From Aedoeadaptatus acetigenes (GTDB lineage Bacteria > Bacillota > Clostridia > Tissierellales > Peptoniphilaceae): DNA of 64,000 nucleotides. Under the pieces are notes generated by a model, which was not told the origin of the DNA, ran no database searches, and was given only the letters and a program-made list of their open reading frames with translations. Of this stretch, positions 8,038 through 16,896 are shown in pieces (position 1 is the stretch's first letter; every line of letters begins with the position of its first letter). The translations under genes and the position numbers were made by a program. The stretch is taken from the NCBI RefSeq assembly GCF_025566985.1, contig NZ_JAOQJD010000005.1, forward strand, positions 97,276 to 161,275, written 5' to 3'.

Positions 8038-8444
8038 CAGCGATTGAAGCAATTAGACAATATTTCATGGATTGTCCCTTATTAGATGCAGAAGCCAGAA
8101 TCAATGTGAATTATATTGGAGTTGAGCCGCTGGAATATATTATTTATTCAGATCCTATGGATCCGATTTATAAGAGATATTCCGATGGTGGCGTCATTAA
8201 ACAATATGGATTCACTTTCGCCACACTGAATTACCACTCGCCCGAAGTGATTCAACAATTGGAAAACTCAGGTTTTTATGAAGATTTTTCACGTTGGATT
8301 GAAGAGAATAACAAAAAAGGGGCGCTTCCCGAAGTGGACGGCGCACAACGAATAGAAGTATTGACCAATGGCTATTTGCTCAATGCAGAAGCTGATCGAG
8401 GACAATATCAAATACAACTAAAACTTTTATATTTGGAGGTTTAA
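8034..8444 (+). CDS. Minor capsid protein / tail terminator-like (PF12691-like)
   Basis: The 136-residue product has the alpha/beta pattern of tail terminator proteins: an N-terminal helix (TAIEAIRQYFMDCPLL), beta strands (VEPLEYIIYSDP), a conserved YGFTFAT strand and a helix around SRWIEENNKKGALP. These cap the tail tube and join it to the head. It is directly followed by the tail tube gene, as expected. The family name is probable, the precise role inferred. Confidence 0.78.
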   Translation: MTAIEAIRQYFMDCPLLDAEARINVNYIGVEPLEYIIYSDPMDPIYKRYSDGGVIKQYGFTFATLNYHSPEVIQQLENSGFYEDFSRWIEENNKKGALPEVDGAQRIEVLTNGYLLNAEADRGQYQIQLKLLYLEV

Positions 8445-8445
8445 T

Positions 8446-8937
8446 ATGACTACAAAATTAGTACAAAGAGCAGATAAAGTCGCTTTTATGAAGGTAGACG
8501 ACACCTACCACAGAATGAAAGGCTTTACTGGCCTATCGAATTCCAAGAATCCGAAAGAATACACTCGTCAATATGTCGATGAAATGTTCGAAACTACTGA
8601 CGTCGTCGGTATTTCGGCATCCATCGAATGGGGCTTTGACCAACTTCTTGGCGATCCTGTTCACGATAAATTGGCTCAACTGATCGATGATGAAATTATC
8701 GGCACCGATGCGGTTGTAGAAATTTTGGTCGTCGACTTTACAAAGAAAGCCGGCACCGGTTACGAAGCAAGAGAACGGAAATATTCCGTCATTCCTAACA
8801 CCGACGGCGGATCCATGGACGCGTACACTTATGAAGGTACGTTTAGAGTAAACGGCGACTTTAAGAAAGTAACCGTTACCTCTAAAGACGAATGGCAAAC
8901 AGCGACCATCGACGCCTCGGCAGCACCTCAACAGTAA
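8446..8937 (+). CDS. Major tail tube protein
   Basis: The 163-residue product forms the stacked hexamers of the tail tube. It begins TTKLVQRADKVAFMKVDD and contains FTGLSNSKNPKEYTRQYVDE, the loop region common to this family in Gram-positive phages. The C-terminus is strand-rich (YTYEGTFRVNGDFKKVTV). It has a good GGAGG site. Position between the terminator and the chaperone genes supports the call. Confidence 0.92.
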   Translation: MTTKLVQRADKVAFMKVDDTYHRMKGFTGLSNSKNPKEYTRQYVDEMFETTDVVGISASIEWGFDQLLGDPVHDKLAQLIDDEIIGTDAVVEILVVDFTKKAGTGYEARERKYSVIPNTDGGSMDAYTYEGTFRVNGDFKKVTVTSKDEWQTATIDASAAPQQ

Positions 8938-8953
8938 TTAGAGAAAGGAGACC

Positions 8954-9295
8954 ATGAACATGGCAAAATTAAAATTTACGAATAATGAAATCAAGGTTGA
9001 CATTGAAGACAACATTTTTTATATCGACATTTTCGACGATGTAGCAAATGAAGGATTTAAAGAAATCCTTGCTCTTGCAGACGAAATGAAAAGCGGGAAT
9101 TATGGTTCTTATGATGATCTAATTGCCAAAATGATTCCCATCTTTGACAAAATTCTCGGAGAAGGCGCGATTAAAACCATCTTCGGTGATAAAAAACCTA
9201 AAATGATGCACATCATTCAACTTGCCTATTATTTGACAGATGAGATGAATACACAAAGAGAAGAAATTTTCAAATCGATCTATGTAAAAAAATGA
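8954..9295 (+). CDS. Tail assembly chaperone (gpG-like)
   Basis: The 113-residue acidic protein (KLKFTNNEIKVDIEDNIFYIDIFDD) lies between tail tube and tape measure, the place of the first of the paired tail chaperones that keep the tape measure soluble. ATG at 8960 is an alternative; the AAGGAGA site is 5 bases before 8954 and 11 before 8960. Its stop overlaps the next start by four bases, which gives coupling without an obvious frameshift site. Confidence 0.8.
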   Translation: MNMAKLKFTNNEIKVDIEDNIFYIDIFDDVANEGFKEILALADEMKSGNYGSYDDLIAKMIPIFDKILGEGAIKTIFGDKKPKMMHIIQLAYYLTDEMNTQREEIFKSIYVKK

Positions 9296-9849
9296 GTAAT
9301 GTAATCTTAGATGATTTACCCTACTCGGTAAAAATCGAAGGTCTAGAATACCAATTTAAAGCCGATTTTAAAACATTTATGCGATTCGAAATTTTAATGG
9401 AAGACAAGGAAATTGACGACGCATTGAAGATAGAAATCGCATTGGAAATGTTTTACGGTGACCAATTTATTGTCAATGAATCCGAGGCAATCACTCGGAT
9501 TCTTGACATTTATGTTGGAGATGTTATTGAAAAGTCAACTGAAAAAGTTGATCCGGTCTATTCGTTTTCAGAAGACGGCGATTTGATTTATGTTAGTTTT
9601 GTTGAAGCGTATGGAATTGACTTAACTGAATCAAAGATGCACTGGTGGAAATTCAAAGCCTTATTTTATAATCTCCCAGAAACAACGATCATGGCAAAAG
9701 TCATGGGTTATCGGGCGAAGAAAATTACAACCAACATGCAGCGGGATGAAATTAAGTTTTACAAAAACATGAAGAAATTATATGCACTGAAACAGAACAA
9801 AACGGCATCTGAAAAAGAGCAAGATTTCGCAGATTCTCTGTGGGGTTAG
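9292..9849 (+). CDS. Tail assembly chaperone (Gp15, PF06854)
   Basis: The 185-residue product matches bacteriophage Gp15 proteins: SVKIEGLEYQFKADFKTFMRFE at the start, an acidic middle, and the conserved HWWKFKALFYNLPE followed by the basic segment VMGYRAKKITT. It is the second tail chaperone, partner of the preceding gene. ATGA overlap couples the two. A siphovirus usually makes the second chaperone by frameshift; here it is a separate, overlapping gene as in A118-like phages. Confidence 0.9.
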   Translation: MSNVILDDLPYSVKIEGLEYQFKADFKTFMRFEILMEDKEIDDALKIEIALEMFYGDQFIVNESEAITRILDIYVGDVIEKSTEKVDPVYSFSEDGDLIYVSFVEAYGIDLTESKMHWWKFKALFYNLPETTIMAKVMGYRAKKITTNMQRDEIKFYKNMKKLYALKQNKTASEKEQDFADSLWG

Positions 9850-9882
9850 GCTCTATTTTTTATATAGAAAGCGAGGTGAGAA

Positions 9883-12800
9883 ATGGCAAGTGATGGAAAA
9901 CTAATATTTGACACAGAGTTAAATGATTCTGGGTTTAAAAAGGGAATGAGCAAGCTCGGCAGTGTGACGGGCAAATTCGCAAAAGGCACCATGAAAGCAA
10001 TTGGGCTTGTATCGGGTGCAATCGGTGGAATGGGCCTCGCTGCTGCTAAAGTCGGTTCCGAATTTGAGTCTGGAATGAGTCAAGTTGCCGCGACCATGGG
10101 ATTCACACAAGAACAAATCAAAGGCGGTTCTAAAGAATTCAAACAGCTGGAAGCTGCCGCCCGTGAAATGGGTGCAACGACACAATTCTCAGCAACTCAG
10201 GCTTCTGAAGCATTAAACTATATCGCTCTCGCTGGCTATGATGCAGACGATGCTATTAAGTTGTTACCGAAAACATTGAATCTAGCTGCAGCAGGCGGTT
10301 TAGATCTAGGTTATGCAACCGACATTGTAACAGACGCCATGAGCGCGCTGGGTTTGTCTATTGAAGATGCTGATTCGTTCATCGACCAGATGGCGAAGAC
10401 TTCTCAAAAGTCGAACACAAATATCGCTCAACTCGGTGAAGCAATCCTAACTGTAGGTGGTACCGCGAAAGACTTGGCGGGCGGTACAGTTGAATTAAAT
10501 ACCGCATTAGGGATTCTTGCAAACAACGGCATCAAGGGCGCAGAAGGCGGCACAAAACTCCGTAACGTGATTATGTCCTTGACGGCTCCGACAGACAAAG
10601 CGCGGAAAGCAATGGAATCCTTGGGAATTACCGCGTTCGATGCTGAAGGCAATATGCGACCGTTAAAAGACGTGTTCCGCGACATTTCACTTGAAATGGC
10701 CAATATGACCACGGCAGAACGAAAAGAGTGGTTGAATACCGTCTTTAATAAGCAAGATTTGGCCGCCGTTTCGGCATTGTTGGCCGCCAATGCGACCAAT
10801 ATTGATGATATTTCCATGGCGCTGGAAGCCGCAGGTGGGCCAGGTGAAGAGTTTAAAGAAAACATCGCTGCCCTCGGAAAAGAATTTGACCAATTTGCCG
10901 ACAAGCAAGATTTCGTCAATCATGCTATGGAAGCCTTCGGGCTATCCGCCGAACAAGCCGGCATTTTATATGAAGGTCTGAAGTCGTCCATTGAAGGTGG
11001 CGAATGGAACCAACTTGAACAAAATATCAGGAATTCTGCTGGCGCTGCCGAAGAGATGGCCAAGGTTATGATCGACAACCTAAAGGGCGATCTGGTCATT
11101 ATGAAATCGGCATTGGAAGAATTGGGCATAGCCTTTTACCAGACCTTCCAGGGAGATTTGAGAACCTCGGTTTCGACGGCCACAGGCTACATTGACGCCC
11201 TTTCCATGGCCTTCCGTGGATTAGACATGGGAGAACTCAAGTCGAATCTGGAAGACGCTGGGATTAGTGTCGATGAACTCGGGATTAACCTCGTACAAGC
11301 CAGCTTCAAGATGGAACAATTCGCCACAAAAGCGGAATTTGTCGATTGGGCTATGCAACAATTCGGATTAAGTTCTGAACAAGCAAGCACTTTGTTCGAC
11401 CAACTCGCAGCAAGCATGGAGAATTCCGGTAGTCGGATGGAGTTAATCGGTAAAGTTATCGGCGAAACCATGGCAAGTGTCATCGCCGATATTTCGGCAG
11501 TTGCACCACAATTTATGCAACTCGGCATTGATATTACGCAACAATTAATCACCGGCATTTCTCAAAATATCGGTCAAATTGGCGAAAGTGTTTCACAAAT
11601 TGCGACGACGTTAATCGAAGGTGTTACGACATTACTTCCGCAATTTTTAGCATTAGGTGCTCAGTTAATCGTTAGCTTGGTTCAAGGTCTGGCACAAAAT
11701 GCGCCTCAAATAGGAACTGCCGTTATGACCGCGATTGGTCAAGTTGCAAGTGTGTTAGGCACAGCAGTTCCGCAATTTATCCAATCCGGCGCTGAAATGA
11801 TCTTAGGATTGGCTCAAGGAATCGGCGAAAATATTCCTCAGGTTATGACAACTATTCTAGAAATGGTGGTCAATATCGCCGACGCAGTTATCGGCGCGAT
11901 TCCAACATTGATCCAAGCCGGCGGTGAAATCCTTAAAGGTTTAGCTCAAGGTATCGCGGAAAATTTACCTTTGGTCATTCAGGAAGCTCCGAGACTAATC
12001 AATGAATTCGCATCTGCGGTTTATAGTGCGATCCCTCAAGTAATAATGATTGGTATTCAAATTATTGGCACCATCGCAAAGGGCTTGATTCAAGCAATTC
12101 CTACGTTAATTGCCAATATCCCCCAAATCATTTTGGCGCTTATTAACGCATTTAGTTTGGCCAACCTCGCAAGCGTTGGTAAAGGCTTAATTAAATCACT
12201 AGGTGCTGGAATTAAAAGTGGCGCCGAGACGGTTTATCTTAATGGCCTTTATCTTATTGAAAGATTAAAAACTGGCATCATGTCAGATCCTGCGGCATTA
12301 CTAAACTCTGCAGTAAAACTGGTTCAAAGTTTTATTGGCGGCATTGTCACGGGTGGCGCTCAACTGTTGAGTACAGGCGCACAGCTAATCGGTCAATTTG
12401 TGGCTGGAATCGGCACACAAGGACCCGCATTGCTTGCAAAAGGCGCTGATTTGCTAACGCATTTGGCCGTGGGTATTATTCAAGGTATTCCCACTGTATT
12501 AGCAGCGGTTCCAGGTATTATTGCAGCAATCGGCACAGGCATCGTTAGTGCTGGTGGTCAGTTAATATCTGCCGGCGGAAATCTTATAAAATCATTTGCT
12601 TCCGGATTATTGGGCGGAAAAGGCGAAGTCGAATCTGCTTCACAATCAACCGGTCAAGCCGCTGTATCTGGACTAGCAAATTCCAGTGGTGAGGCTTCAT
12701 CTAAAGGCGTTGAAATTACAACCAATTTCAGCTCTGGAATTTTATCTGGACTTGGAGAAGTCGATTCCGCTACCGGTGAAATTAAAAATTCTGCTATTTC

Positions 12801-14889
12801 TGGATTGGGAGGATCAGGGGAGGCTTCTGGAAAAGGTTCTGAAGTATCCAGTAATTTTAGTGCGGGCATTTTATCAGGTGTCGGAGAAGTTAATTCTGCT
12901 TCTAATACGACCAAAACCTCCGCAGTAACTGGATTATCCGATTCTGGTGAAGCTAGTAGCAAAGGTTCTGAATTAGGAACAAGTTATGCAAGCGGGATTT
13001 TGGGATCCTCCGGTTCTGCAAGCTCCGCTGGTACTGGATTGTCTCAGGCAGCAATCGGCAATTTAAAAACATCTGCGCCTAAAGCAAGCACTGAAGGTAA
13101 ATCAACCGGAGACAACTATGCTACCGGGGTTAAGGGTACGCAAGGTCAATCTCAATCTGCTGGTAAGGCTGTGTCGGACGCAGCCGTAAAAGGAGCTCAA
13201 GCGTCGAAGTCTCAAATGCAAGCAGCAGGTTCTCAAGCCGGCCAAGCGTTCGCAGCAGGATTCAAGTCTCAAGTCGGATCTATTTCTTCGGCCGTTTCGT
13301 CTGCAATGACTTCTATGGTTAGTGGTGTTAATGCTGCGAAAGGTCAAATGCAATCGGCCATGACTTCGATCATAAATGGCTTAATTCAAGCGATTTCTGC
13401 AAGTAAAAGCAGATTCCAGAATGAAGGTCGCCAATTGATGACTTCGGTGACGAATGGCATCAGGGCATCTCAAGGACAAGTTATATCAGCTATAAGAGCA
13501 GTACTAAATGCCGCAGCAAGTGCTGCTAATTCCTATCGTGGACGATTTGTTTCTATTGGTAGAAATATTTCAGCAGGTATGGCTAGTGGGATCCGTTCTG
13601 GTTCAGGTGCCGTTGCTGCCGCAGCTAGAGCTGTAGCAGCTCGAGCAGTCGCTGCAGCGAAGGCATCGTTATCGATTCATTCGCCATCGAAGAAAATGGC
13701 AGCAGAAGTCGGTTTGCCAGCAGGTCAAGGGATTGCCGTAGGACTTGAAGATTCAATGCCGGCAATCGAAAAATCCATGCAGATTATTAGTGACGGCATG
13801 ATTAAAAGCATGACCGATCAACACATGAACATGGCATTATTTGAACAGCGAGAAGTTGAAGAACGGCATCGAAAGTTAACAGACCTCGGCATTCTGAACA
13901 TCGGCAAGATGTATGAATCTTTCCAAGCGCTTCATAAAGAAAAAATCCAACAAGTTCAATCTGAAATTGAAGCCCTTGAAAGTCAAATCGAAAAAGCCCA
14001 AAGCGGTAAAAAATCCGAGGCAAGGAAGAAAGAGCTTGAAGCGGACAAAAAAGCTTTGGAAGAGAAAAAGAAAAACTTAGAAGACTATGCCAAAGCATTC
14101 GATGAAACCTATGGTGGCATTGTATCGTCATATGAAAAAGCCGCTGAATCTATTAAAAACAAAGCCGAAAGCCTAAAGCAAAAACTCATCGATTATGGTG
14201 ATGTTATTGAAGCGGTCCGAGATTCTGAAGGAAAAGTAGTAAAGAATGAATTCGGCGAAGATATGTTGAAGCTGACAGATTTGGAACCTCAGCTGCAACA
14301 AGTTGCCACTTATGGAAGTTTGCTCGATCGGTTATCGGCAAGAGGTGCCGACGCACAGGTAATGACGGAAATGCTAACTATGGACATTGACAAAGGCGTT
14401 CAATATGCACAATTGCTTCTCAATCAATCAGAGGCCGATTGGGATCGATATATGGATGTTATGAAGCGGAAACGCAACATCGCCGAAGGCATCGCGAAAA
14501 AATACTATGACCGTGAATTAAAACAATTGAAAGGTCAATACACTGATAAGCTCGTTACCAATCTTGAAGAAATTGTGGATACAGCCGGCGAAGTCGGGAA
14601 GAAATCCGCAACGAAATTGACAAAAGGTTTCGACAAAAACAAAGATGGATTCATTAAATCGGTTAAGGATGTTTTAAATCAAATGCGAAAAATGGCTGAA
14701 ATGGAAGTTAATGCGACGATACAAGATTCTCAACACAAGCTGAACAACCTGAAAACACAGATTTCCAATGCGCAAGGCGCAGTTAATAATATCAATGTAT
14801 ATCCGCAAGCAGCTGGTCCGTCTCCGTATCAAGCCGGTACGCAGATGGGTCGAGGTATCGACCGCGAATTAAGGCGAAGGGGGATTTAA
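9883..14889 (+). CDS. Tail tape measure protein
   Basis: The 1668-residue product sets tail length and is probably extruded at infection. The N-terminal part (about 60-400) holds the TP901-type region. It includes the pattern EMGATTQFSATQASEALNY and a long Ala/Leu-rich helical block. Residues about 525-900 are very hydrophobic with repeated helices (QFLALGAQLIVSLVQGLAQ and similar), likely membrane-active. Residues about 905-1050 are Ser/Gly-rich repeats. Near 1260 is the family motif SLSIHSPSKKMAAEVG. Residues about 1350-1430 form a charged coiled coil. Two related segments (FVNHAMEAFGLSAEQA and FVDWAMQQFGLSSEQA) suggest an internal duplication. No peptidase or lysozyme domain is seen. Confidence 0.96.
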   Translation: MASDGKLIFDTELNDSGFKKGMSKLGSVTGKFAKGTMKAIGLVSGAIGGMGLAAAKVGSEFESGMSQVAATMGFTQEQIKGGSKEFKQLEAAAREMGATTQFSATQASEALNYIALAGYDADDAIKLLPKTLNLAAAGGLDLGYATDIVTDAMSALGLSIEDADSFIDQMAKTSQKSNTNIAQLGEAILTVGGTAKDLAGGTVELNTALGILANNGIKGAEGGTKLRNVIMSLTAPTDKARKAMESLGITAFDAEGNMRPLKDVFRDISLEMANMTTAERKEWLNTVFNKQDLAAVSALLAANATNIDDISMALEAAGGPGEEFKENIAALGKEFDQFADKQDFVNHAMEAFGLSAEQAGILYEGLKSSIEGGEWNQLEQNIRNSAGAAEEMAKVMIDNLKGDLVIMKSALEELGIAFYQTFQGDLRTSVSTATGYIDALSMAFRGLDMGELKSNLEDAGISVDELGINLVQASFKMEQFATKAEFVDWAMQQFGLSSEQASTLFDQLAASMENSGSRMELIGKVIGETMASVIADISAVAPQFMQLGIDITQQLITGISQNIGQIGESVSQIATTLIEGVTTLLPQFLALGAQLIVSLVQGLAQNAPQIGTAVMTAIGQVASVLGTAVPQFIQSGAEMILGLAQGIGENIPQVMTTILEMVVNIADAVIGAIPTLIQAGGEILKGLAQGIAENLPLVIQEAPRLINEFASAVYSAIPQVIMIGIQIIGTIAKGLIQAIPTLIANIPQIILALINAFSLANLASVGKGLIKSLGAGIKSGAETVYLNGLYLIERLKTGIMSDPAALLNSAVKLVQSFIGGIVTGGAQLLSTGAQLIGQFVAGIGTQGPALLAKGADLLTHLAVGIIQGIPTVLAAVPGIIAAIGTGIVSAGGQLISAGGNLIKSFASGLLGGKGEVESASQSTGQAAVSGLANSSGEASSKGVEITTNFSSGILSGLGEVDSATGEIKNSAISGLGGSGEASGKGSEVSSNFSAGILSGVGEVNSASNTTKTSAVTGLSDSGEASSKGSELGTSYASGILGSSGSASSAGTGLSQAAIGNLKTSAPKASTEGKSTGDNYATGVKGTQGQSQSAGKAVSDAAVKGAQASKSQMQAAGSQAGQAFAAGFKSQVGSISSAVSSAMTSMVSGVNAAKGQMQSAMTSIINGLIQAISASKSRFQNEGRQLMTSVTNGIRASQGQVISAIRAVLNAAASAANSYRGRFVSIGRNISAGMASGIRSGSGAVAAAARAVAARAVAAAKASLSIHSPSKKMAAEVGLPAGQGIAVGLEDSMPAIEKSMQIISDGMIKSMTDQHMNMALFEQREVEERHRKLTDLGILNIGKMYESFQALHKEKIQQVQSEIEALESQIEKAQSGKKSEARKKELEADKKALEEKKKNLEDYAKAFDETYGGIVSSYEKAAESIKNKAESLKQKLIDYGDVIEAVRDSEGKVVKNEFGEDMLKLTDLEPQLQQVATYGSLLDRLSARGADAQVMTEMLTMDIDKGVQYAQLLLNQSEADWDRYMDVMKRKRNIAEGIAKKYYDRELKQLKGQYTDKLVTNLEEIVDTAGEVGKKSATKLTKGFDKNKDGFIKSVKDVLNQMRKMAEMEVNATIQDSQHKLNNLKTQISNAQGAVNNINVYPQAAGPSPYQAGTQMGRGIDRELRRRGI
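12606..13020 (+). repeat. Ser/Gly-rich repeats inside the tape measure gene
   Basis: At least three imperfect units of about 38 codons share the pattern GEASSKG-(x)-TNFSSGILSGLGEV. They are seen at SGEASSKGVEITTNFSSG, SGEASGKGSEVSSNFSAG and SGEASSKGSELGTSYASG. Each unit could extend or shorten the ruler, so copy number may influence tail length. Confidence 0.8.
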
Positions 14890-15419
14890 TGCGAGGAACG
14901 TTAAGTGATTCTTTTGAGTTTCGAGGCGTCAATTTTAGAGATCGGTTTAATATAAAAGTTGTAAAAACTGATTTTATTTTGCCCCCGAAGCGTGAAAGAA
15001 AAATAGCCATCCCAGGGCGTCATGGTCAATATGATTATGGCGCCGAATGCTGGGAAGAGAGAACGATTCGGCTGGAATGCGACGTTATTGAAAAGTTGTC
15101 GCGGGCCGATTTGAGAGAAATATCTTATATCTTAGGTAAAAAAGGCAAGTTGTATCTGTGGGATGAGCCTGACAAATACTACGTTGGCGAGATTTATCAT
15201 GGCGGCGAAATTATGGACTTTCCAAAACAAAACATGCGGACATTTACCCTCGAATTTATCTGCGAACCGTTTGCCTATCGAGAATCTAAAACCATTGAAT
15301 TCGAAGGTGAACTACAAATCGATTATCAAGGAACAATGGACACTCCTTGTATTCTTGAATTGGACAATCCGTCAAAAGGATCGAACGGCTTTTTGATCAC
15401 GCAACTGAAAAGGAGATAA
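14889..15419 (+). CDS. Distal tail protein (Dit, PF05709-like)
   Basis: Dit forms the hub between tail tube and adsorption apparatus. The 176-residue product carries the N-terminal belt pattern FEFRGVNFRDRFNIKV, then IPGRHGQYDYGAECWEERTI and the strand LYLWDEPDKYYVGEIYHGG, all typical of this family. It ends with LDNPSKGSNGFLITQL, so it seems to have only the belt domain. Longer Dit proteins carry a galectin-like C-terminal domain. It overlaps the tape measure stop by one base. Confidence 0.88.
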   Translation: MRGTLSDSFEFRGVNFRDRFNIKVVKTDFILPPKRERKIAIPGRHGQYDYGAECWEERTIRLECDVIEKLSRADLREISYILGKKGKLYLWDEPDKYYVGEIYHGGEIMDFPKQNMRTFTLEFICEPFAYRESKTIEFEGELQIDYQGTMDTPCILELDNPSKGSNGFLITQLKRR

Positions 15420-15421
15420 TT

Positions 15422-16198
15422 ATGTATGCGACAAATTATTTAGAAAGAGCATTTTTAAACACATTAAAAGGAATTCAGTTTACAGCGCCGGCAGTGGTAT
15501 ATGTCGGACTTTATATTACGAGCCCAAGTGAAACTGGTGCGGGCGTAGAAGTTAACTATAACGGTTATGAACGACAACTTGTTCGTTTTAATTCGCCCGC
15601 AGAAAAAGATGGCGTCATTAGTATTTCCAATGAAGAACAAATCAACTTCCCGCAGACCGAATCGCCAGCCGGTACGGTCACTTATATCGGCATCAGTGAT
15701 TCAAAATTAGGTGGAAATATGCTGGCCTATGGGAAGTTAACAGAAGACTTGGAAATCAGGGCACAAGAGGCACCGGTATTTATGCCTGGAGAAATTAAGG
15801 TTTATTCTACGGGGAATTTATCGACAGCGTACAAGAAGAAACTTTTAAATATTTTCAATGGTAGAAGCATGAACGGCGTATCGCCTCATCTGGCATTATT
15901 TAACAATTCCCCCGATAAAGGTGGAAGTGAATTGATCGGCGACAATTATTCTCGAGTACCCATTGAATTTTCTGCACCAGAAGAAAATGAAACTGGCCAA
16001 TCGGTGATTAAAAATTCGAACAAGCTAAACTTTAATCGCCCCACGACGGATTGGGGAATGTGGGATCATACGGTAGTTATGGATGATTTAAAACTTGGCG
16101 AAGCGATTTGGATTTATGACCGAGGAACTGGCAAAGAACTCAAGAAAGGCTATATGCCTATTGCAAACATCGGCGCATTGAAATTTGCCATTAACTAA
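15422..16198 (+). CDS. Tail/baseplate protein with tandem duplicated domain
   Basis: The 258-residue protein consists of two related halves. Half one (about 1-125) has NYLERAFLNTLKG, VYVGLYITSPSETGAG and TVTYIGISDSKLGGNMLAYG. Half two (about 137-258) has AYKKKLLNIFNG, PHLALFNNSPDKGGSE and WDHTVVMDDLKLGEAIWIYD at equivalent positions. Each half resembles a small beta-rich phage tail-fibre-associated domain that usually occurs singly. The location between Dit and Tal suggests a baseplate role. The function of the duplication is unknown. Confidence 0.75.
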   Translation: MYATNYLERAFLNTLKGIQFTAPAVVYVGLYITSPSETGAGVEVNYNGYERQLVRFNSPAEKDGVISISNEEQINFPQTESPAGTVTYIGISDSKLGGNMLAYGKLTEDLEIRAQEAPVFMPGEIKVYSTGNLSTAYKKKLLNIFNGRSMNGVSPHLALFNNSPDKGGSELIGDNYSRVPIEFSAPEENETGQSVIKNSNKLNFNRPTTDWGMWDHTVVMDDLKLGEAIWIYDRGTGKELKKGYMPIANIGALKFAIN

Positions 16199-16200
16199 TC

Positions 16201-16896
16201 ATGAAGTACAACTTAACGCCGTTTAATATTTCAGGCGTCGACACACAAGAGCCGTTAATTACTATGCATTGCTCGGCAACATTGGAGCTGAGTGTCAATT
16301 CCTATGCAGATATTTCGCTTTCCATGACAGGAACGAATCAAGTTGGTATGAAGGCTTTATTGTCTGGCGGAACGCCTGTCGAAATCAGTTTTGACGAAGA
16401 AATCACGTCAAGCGGCACTATTACTTCGGCATGCGCTATGCAATTTCAACTGAATGAAAAGTTGCACGTAAATGGGTGGTCTTCAGAAGACATTATGATC
16501 GAAGATCCATTCGAAGAAGAAATGAATTGCGATGTATGTGTTTCCGAAGACATTGCATTTGACAATGATTTTATTGAAACTTTTGATTCTGTCATCATAC
16601 TAGATAAATTTATCGACTTGGTCATTATGGAACTAAGCGAAAACCTTGGAATAAATACACAGAGCACCATCTTAGATTTGACGATTATTCCTGTTTACCA
16701 TAGAACTTCCAATAGCAAACGTGTGACTGTGAACTCTGAAAATTATACGGTTTATTATGATGGGAAAAATATTCTGGATAGTTATGCCAGCAACGAATGG
16801 ATCGAAATAGGGCGCGATACAAAAAAAATAAGTGTTTATTCCTATAGTAATATTCCAGTTAAGGGGCGGTTGATTTATAAGGAGAGATTCCTATGA
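16201..16896 (+). CDS. Phage tail protein of unknown function
   Basis: The 231-residue protein is strand-rich (MHCSATLELSVNSYADISLSM) with an acidic middle (EEEMNCDVCVSEDIAFDND) and a Tyr/Ser-rich end (ISVYSYSNIPVKGRLIYK). I do not recognise a named family. It starts 2 bases after one baseplate gene and overlaps the Tal-like gene by four bases, so it is probably part of the baseplate, perhaps supplying surface that the short Dit lacks. That role is inference. Confidence 0.65.
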   Translation: MKYNLTPFNISGVDTQEPLITMHCSATLELSVNSYADISLSMTGTNQVGMKALLSGGTPVEISFDEEITSSGTITSACAMQFQLNEKLHVNGWSSEDIMIEDPFEEEMNCDVCVSEDIAFDNDFIETFDSVIILDKFIDLVIMELSENLGINTQSTILDLTIIPVYHRTSNSKRVTVNSENYTVYYDGKNILDSYASNEWIEIGRDTKKISVYSYSNIPVKGRLIYKERFL

